This document shows positions 8,601 to 9,916 of a stretch of 9,916 bases of DNA, piece by piece. Within the stretch, counting starts at the first letter, position 1. Each line of letters begins with the position of its first letter. Where the stretch lies: contig QQUB01000117.1 of assembly GCA_008501835.1 (NCBI GenBank), forward strand, positions 1 to 9,916, read 5' to 3'. The position numbers and the translations under genes were made by a program. The notes under the pieces were generated by a model. It saw only the letters and a program-made list of their open reading frames with translations, had not been told where the DNA came from and ran no database searches. Origin of the DNA: Bacteroidota bacterium (GTDB lineage: Bacteria > Bacteroidota > Bacteroidia > Chitinophagales > Saprospiraceae).

Positions 8601-9916
8601 ACCAGTCCAGGATACTTGATGCAGAGTTGGGAGTTGTGGCTGCATATCCTAATAGTCATCAAATGGATGAAATTCTGGCTGGCTATGAAGCTGGAGATGC
8701 ACAAAGAAGAAGTGAAATAGCCACTGAAGCTTATAACATTACTGCCATTTCCAATACAGATAATGATGAAGCTGTTCGTCAGGCACAAGAAAATAAAACT
8801 ACAGCCCTTAAGAATCTTTCAGATGCCAATTTCAAAAGGGCGAGGTTAGCTGCTATAGGTGCAGCTGCTGACCCACCTATTTTTTCCCTTGATGCCAAGG
8901 CCAGACTTGCCATTGATTTTAATGAAAAAAAGTGGGCCTTTAAATTGGGAAGCTGGGGTGATGGTGCTAATCTGGAACCTGCCTCTGGGTTACAATACGC
9001 TTTAGTCAAATTCCCTCGTTTGCTGGATCTGGAATTTAAATTCTATATGCAGGCCGGACATGATACGGATGGAATTCCACCCATCACGGAATTGATTCCG
9101 GCATGGAACAGAGAGGCCAATTTTAACGATAGCCCAAACCGCACACCTGATTTTTCTCAGGGAGGAGATGGTTTTTGTGTTGGAGGTATGTTTCAACTCG
9201 AGAAAGAGGGTACACTTGGACCTATTTCAGGTCATGTTGATGCAAGGATTGGATTTGACTTTTCCATGATGGAATTTGCTGAGGTAACCTGTGGCGATGG
9301 AGAAGAAATCGGCCTGGAAGGGTGGTACGCCAAGGGACAGGCATATGCCTTTGCGGATGCCAGCCTTAACCTGGAATACGACTTGTATTTTTCTTCCGGT
9401 AAGGTCAATATTTTTGATGCTCAACTTGCTGCTGTGGTGCAGGCTGAATTGCCTAATCCATCTTATATTCATGGTTTTATTAAAGGTCATTATAGTGTTC
9501 TGGGAGGAGCAATAGAAGGTAAATTTAACTATAAATTCGAATATGGTGAGACCTGTTCTGGCCTGGAAGAGCTAAGTCCGGTGGCAGGTGTAAAACTTGT
9601 GGAAGAAGTCTTTCCTGACGGGGAAGATGGCAGGCCGGTTAATATTTTCGTAAAACCAAAATTGTCAACGAATTGGCAGATTGGTTCCGTCTTTTCATTT
9701 CCGAATTTTGATCCTGAAGATAATGAGATTACTGATTATGATAATTACAGAGCAACAATTGAGCATTTCCGTGTAGCTGAAGTGGGTACTGCCAATTATA
9801 TCCCATGTGAATTGGTTCTAGGTGAAGACGGTACCACCATGACTATGGAATTTTCCAGGTACCTGAAACCAAATACGGAATACTCTATCGAGTACAAAGC
9901 TATCTGGGAGGTGGAT
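2603..9916 (+). CDS. Giant secreted modular protein with TANFOR-like N-terminus, partial (right end outside window)
   Basis: The frame starts at ATG 2603 and runs 2438 codons to the edge without a stop. Residues 1-22 form a signal peptide (MITIKR, hydrophobic core, cleavage near VVA-QQ). Order of modules: TANFOR-like domain (about 25-160); fibronectin-III-like domain (about 170-285); beta-rich modules with similar cores GKVRIPMF (355-362) and KGRLRAPLF (712-720); CxC motifs at 538-540 and 958-960; a His-rich patch (853-893); long beta-rich regions with GAGGGF (1864-1869); an alpha-helical insert (2019-2090); a Gly/aromatic block (2237-2318); and an Ig-like domain from about 2323 that is cut by the edge. 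No transmembrane helix is seen after the signal. It is most likely exported to the cell surface or outside. A type IX secretion C-terminal sorting domain would lie beyond the window, so the route cannot be judged. No enzyme motif was found; function is unknown. Confidence 0.92.
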   Translation, partial: MITIKRILPILFVLFVIGEVVAQQVWPVQLTGAMIPPRSLDLGVYGADRPQDLFFNALLNDPVEPSLQVRLELSIERNGEVLYITDPNYLAPPITLSQFQMMQIDGSMLRDYLNNANLVGAQNTGMGAIEIPEGFNQICLQVYGVERNVPVSNKFCVQGSFVLNQPPQAIVPSCGELLELPETQNQLFTWQPMHLGSSNSPGAVEYKFEMVQLPEGTYNANDAFESSLQVYQTTTMTPSLIYTQAEPQLEPGKLYAWRVKAYPMMHPTSKLFQNSGYSEICTFMYYEGEKPGLDITAFNNPSPTGCEVFNTDYGPISNTEPVSTPLVETDMVALGYFTMEITEATGGAQGFNGTGKVRIPMFNAYVNVEFTGLRVNSDMRVFAVEEAKAVVDQPFALDKVQLQAEVVPTTINENYVNDLNDFFSYGDGVTRVTSGMNLADPTGYNLPIAMDQTDMPLVSVIGIYFTPRNAFINLVSWKGQGGNDPMRFAATAVQATPYGVKNGSHLVALNEGAAESFEKVLESIELSRRITPDVKMDCDCEGAGPLETQASLNIAPEVAVREADQGVILLEPAKNAEVSERFVGEVKGIPDFLINGIDDIVFSADKGYLNLSTPRRGEDWDTDRGTAGDAERGLTLTEAAARIPEEFNFLREEPVVLGNGSMFIDNDDVSRGYFYQANLLSLEEGILDKWAYSVDTMALEIENSTATGTAVKGRLRAPLFKETFNYSGFLFANGTSNPTMELDVEPGTYNMHLWYSQFELDENSHVQLEIKDMGGEKLLYPKGKFSGELSLELSAEEVTEVLEGSVADDPELLAQLVQALEVEHLGLKINNLKLTDLEVDPYAELTERYTLGHGGHGDAEIGDIHFDISHAELVHKPINATHEELGLKIHLDHDNKDIAITVWADTYSADTGFPSLDGGGGEALMGPIAFAFMKKFYEDPGDGLGARGLTIEVTETSCSCVVENEFSATTNLQIEEADEELLVLPFLKISDDEVETIAVTQSSGRFKATSEVTNQNANSIYTGSGNWPINITERLSQLGIGGALPDKSKLFITGVDVPSAGTNGLMELTMLYELDASTYLIFKEDSITFSNNNIDMTDMYFHLEDDVRLVIGSDTLLYDMGFGVDADSIGSFARISCDGLQYFNIHGFYNTQFTSGGQGNRMVKRLAKPVDGEGADFAEIPFYLKTEGKPHVLEQFIAEVPAYYYGEVVKAANSEYIPGADDDGYVSLGDYYNIIRLQNSGTYIRDKAGRSPLDLIDIEFSDEDDFGTRKVVGTITERKYGKVAWNFAVSGAEQIIFQPGAEGTHEAYLDFDAEAAIEGAVSTSSVPGEFQTSSWKGLFFKQISFELDGFKQIETKMERNEETGEMEEKRSNVGLTFPIENAFFNLESGMTASFAEEDALPKERNALLGGWRYDFTWLSFKLERNEFQPVWTPGHGAEGTSLGALDHDAFDTTDGEAGVGRQIAGVYIEGNTLVPIFDEGPPDVTTDQVSFEPGWVGFSGLLDFTTERRLYEPRSQLYCNSVQRKTYHSAFIPALGIRLGNGSGINLVYNAGNGEMEAICEFNGSAGIFWSKEIIDAIDGIPQEVKDATNGINFVLKIFKFQGLKINDGATNCDSEGAQKLRGMKSLHFGEWSVSSGLTDFASKVGEGTGISEEIAESQEEYREATGLQGFPVSVSNVSLKCFTRLDVPREIEEDGETVENPEYGKVLYRLAATISVHLKKDAEHTNDQSVETAGIGADAQVHLIFDTSEENGFEFKEFELGCIAVNGKFGPFSMEGGLNILRSDGADSQWGDGFKGFIDINFKAVNIKAVAQYGTTRFDPDVGEAAQEDYRYFFFDLEGSVETGLVDLPPPSPTSGPVMTIYGAGGGFLYNMDRGPGPGIYMFQDPSESNRTSNFPDNNTCDLDNPLLAPGVNLYGETYRPNQGRYGGNVSVILGAPPRMPKVMVGDVTLKVGITINDAGTPGFDYIGINGNAYTMANSVAERTSTYVGRLSVGVNYYHQSRILDAELGVVAAYPNSHQMDEILAGYEAGDAQRRSEIATEAYNITAISNTDNDEAVRQAQENKTTALKNLSDANFKRARLAAIGAAADPPIFSLDAKARLAIDFNEKKWAFKLGSWGDGANLEPASGLQYALVKFPRLLDLEFKFYMQAGHDTDGIPPITELIPAWNREANFNDSPNRTPDFSQGGDGFCVGGMFQLEKEGTLGPISGHVDARIGFDFSMMEFAEVTCGDGEEIGLEGWYAKGQAYAFADASLNLEYDLYFSSGKVNIFDAQLAAVVQAELPNPSYIHGFIKGHYSVLGGAIEGKFNYKFEYGETCSGLEELSPVAGVKLVEEVFPDGEDGRPVNIFVKPKLSTNWQIGSVFSFPNFDPEDNEITDYDNYRATIEHFRVAEVGTANYIPCELVLGEDGTTMTMEFSRYLKPNTEYSIEYKAIWEVD
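2675..3082 (+). other. TANFOR-like N-terminal domain of the giant protein
   Basis: Just after the signal peptide come VQLTGAMIPPRSLDLGVYG, then FFNALLNDPVEPSLQVRLEL, ITDPNYLAPPITL and, near the end, IPEGFNQICLQVYG. This order (VxVxxxxxPPxSxxLxxY, LxxxLxDxxxPSxxVRLxL, PPITL, PEGFYxxCxxVxE-like) is what I remember of the TANFOR domain found at the N-terminus of large secreted Bacteroidota proteins. It is usually followed, as here, by a fibronectin-III-like domain. The match is from memory of the family pattern; a profile search would decide it. Confidence 0.55.
3110..3457 (+). other. Fibronectin-III-like domain of the giant protein
   Basis: The segment starts near SCGELLELPETQNQLFTWQP (residues from about 172) and ends at the strand YSEICTFMY. 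The TWQP tryptophan, a central YKFEMVQLP strand, and LEPGKLYAWRVKAYP (the family's LxPGxxYxWRVxA motif) are the usual signs of a type III fibronectin fold. It is probably a spacer or ligand-binding module. The Cys near its start and C281 near its end could pair. Confidence 0.6.
9311..9916 (+). other. Gly/aromatic block followed by a partial Ig-like domain in the giant protein
   Basis: Residues 2237-2318 read GLEGWYAKGQAYAFADASL, later AVVQAELPNPSYIHGFIKG, then YSVLGGAIEGKFNY and end at GETC. This glycine- and aromatic-rich, strand-like block resembles one I remember from other giant Bacteroidota proteins, where it also precedes Ig-like repeats. From about 2323 the sequence has SPVAGVKLVEEVFP, a strand FVKPKLS, and LKPNTEYSIEYKAIW, which fits a SbsA/Big_5-type Ig-like domain. 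The domain is cut by the window edge. Confidence 0.45.

Noticed and set aside
2603..9916. Base-composition shift along the giant gene as a sign of a recombined 3' part
   Set aside because: Hand counts of a few 60-base lines gave values from about one third to nearly 60 percent GC, with high and low lines in both halves, so no break point is supported.

Overview
The window looks like a piece of a Bacteroidota chromosome. The genes lack Shine-Dalgarno leaders and have AT-rich 5' regions. The two main products are a signal-peptide-bearing outer-membrane beta-barrel protein and a giant secreted beta-rich protein whose N-terminus resembles the Bacteroidota TANFOR domain. A more precise placement (Saprospiria, Cytophagia or Flavobacteriia) cannot be made from this sequence.

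Layout: bases 1-68 hold the last 21 codons of a plus-strand gene entering from the left. Bases 69-678 are mostly non-coding. They contain a doubtful minus-strand ORF (28-315), a perfect 10-bp inverted repeat followed by T residues (terminator-like, 314-355), an eight-unit degenerate heptamer repeat (418-473), and a 14-bp motif repeated directly at exactly 21-bp spacing (483-517). From 679 to 2544 there is a 621-aa predicted outer-membrane beta-barrel protein. After 58 bases, a single uninterrupted reading frame begins at 2603 and is still open at the right edge (at least 2438 residues).

The barrel gene and the giant gene are co-oriented and closely spaced, with no terminator between them, so they are probably one transcription unit. 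Both carry N-terminal export signals. The working interpretation is a cell-surface system: a very long modular protein exported across both membranes, with a barrel protein encoded beside it that may anchor, export or interact with it. That functional link is inferred from gene order only. The repeats at 418-517 lie just upstream and are the most likely place for transcriptional control of the pair.

Nothing in the window shows mobile elements, CRISPR, rRNA or tRNA genes. Most of the sequence (about 7.3 kb) is the one giant gene, whose function is unknown.
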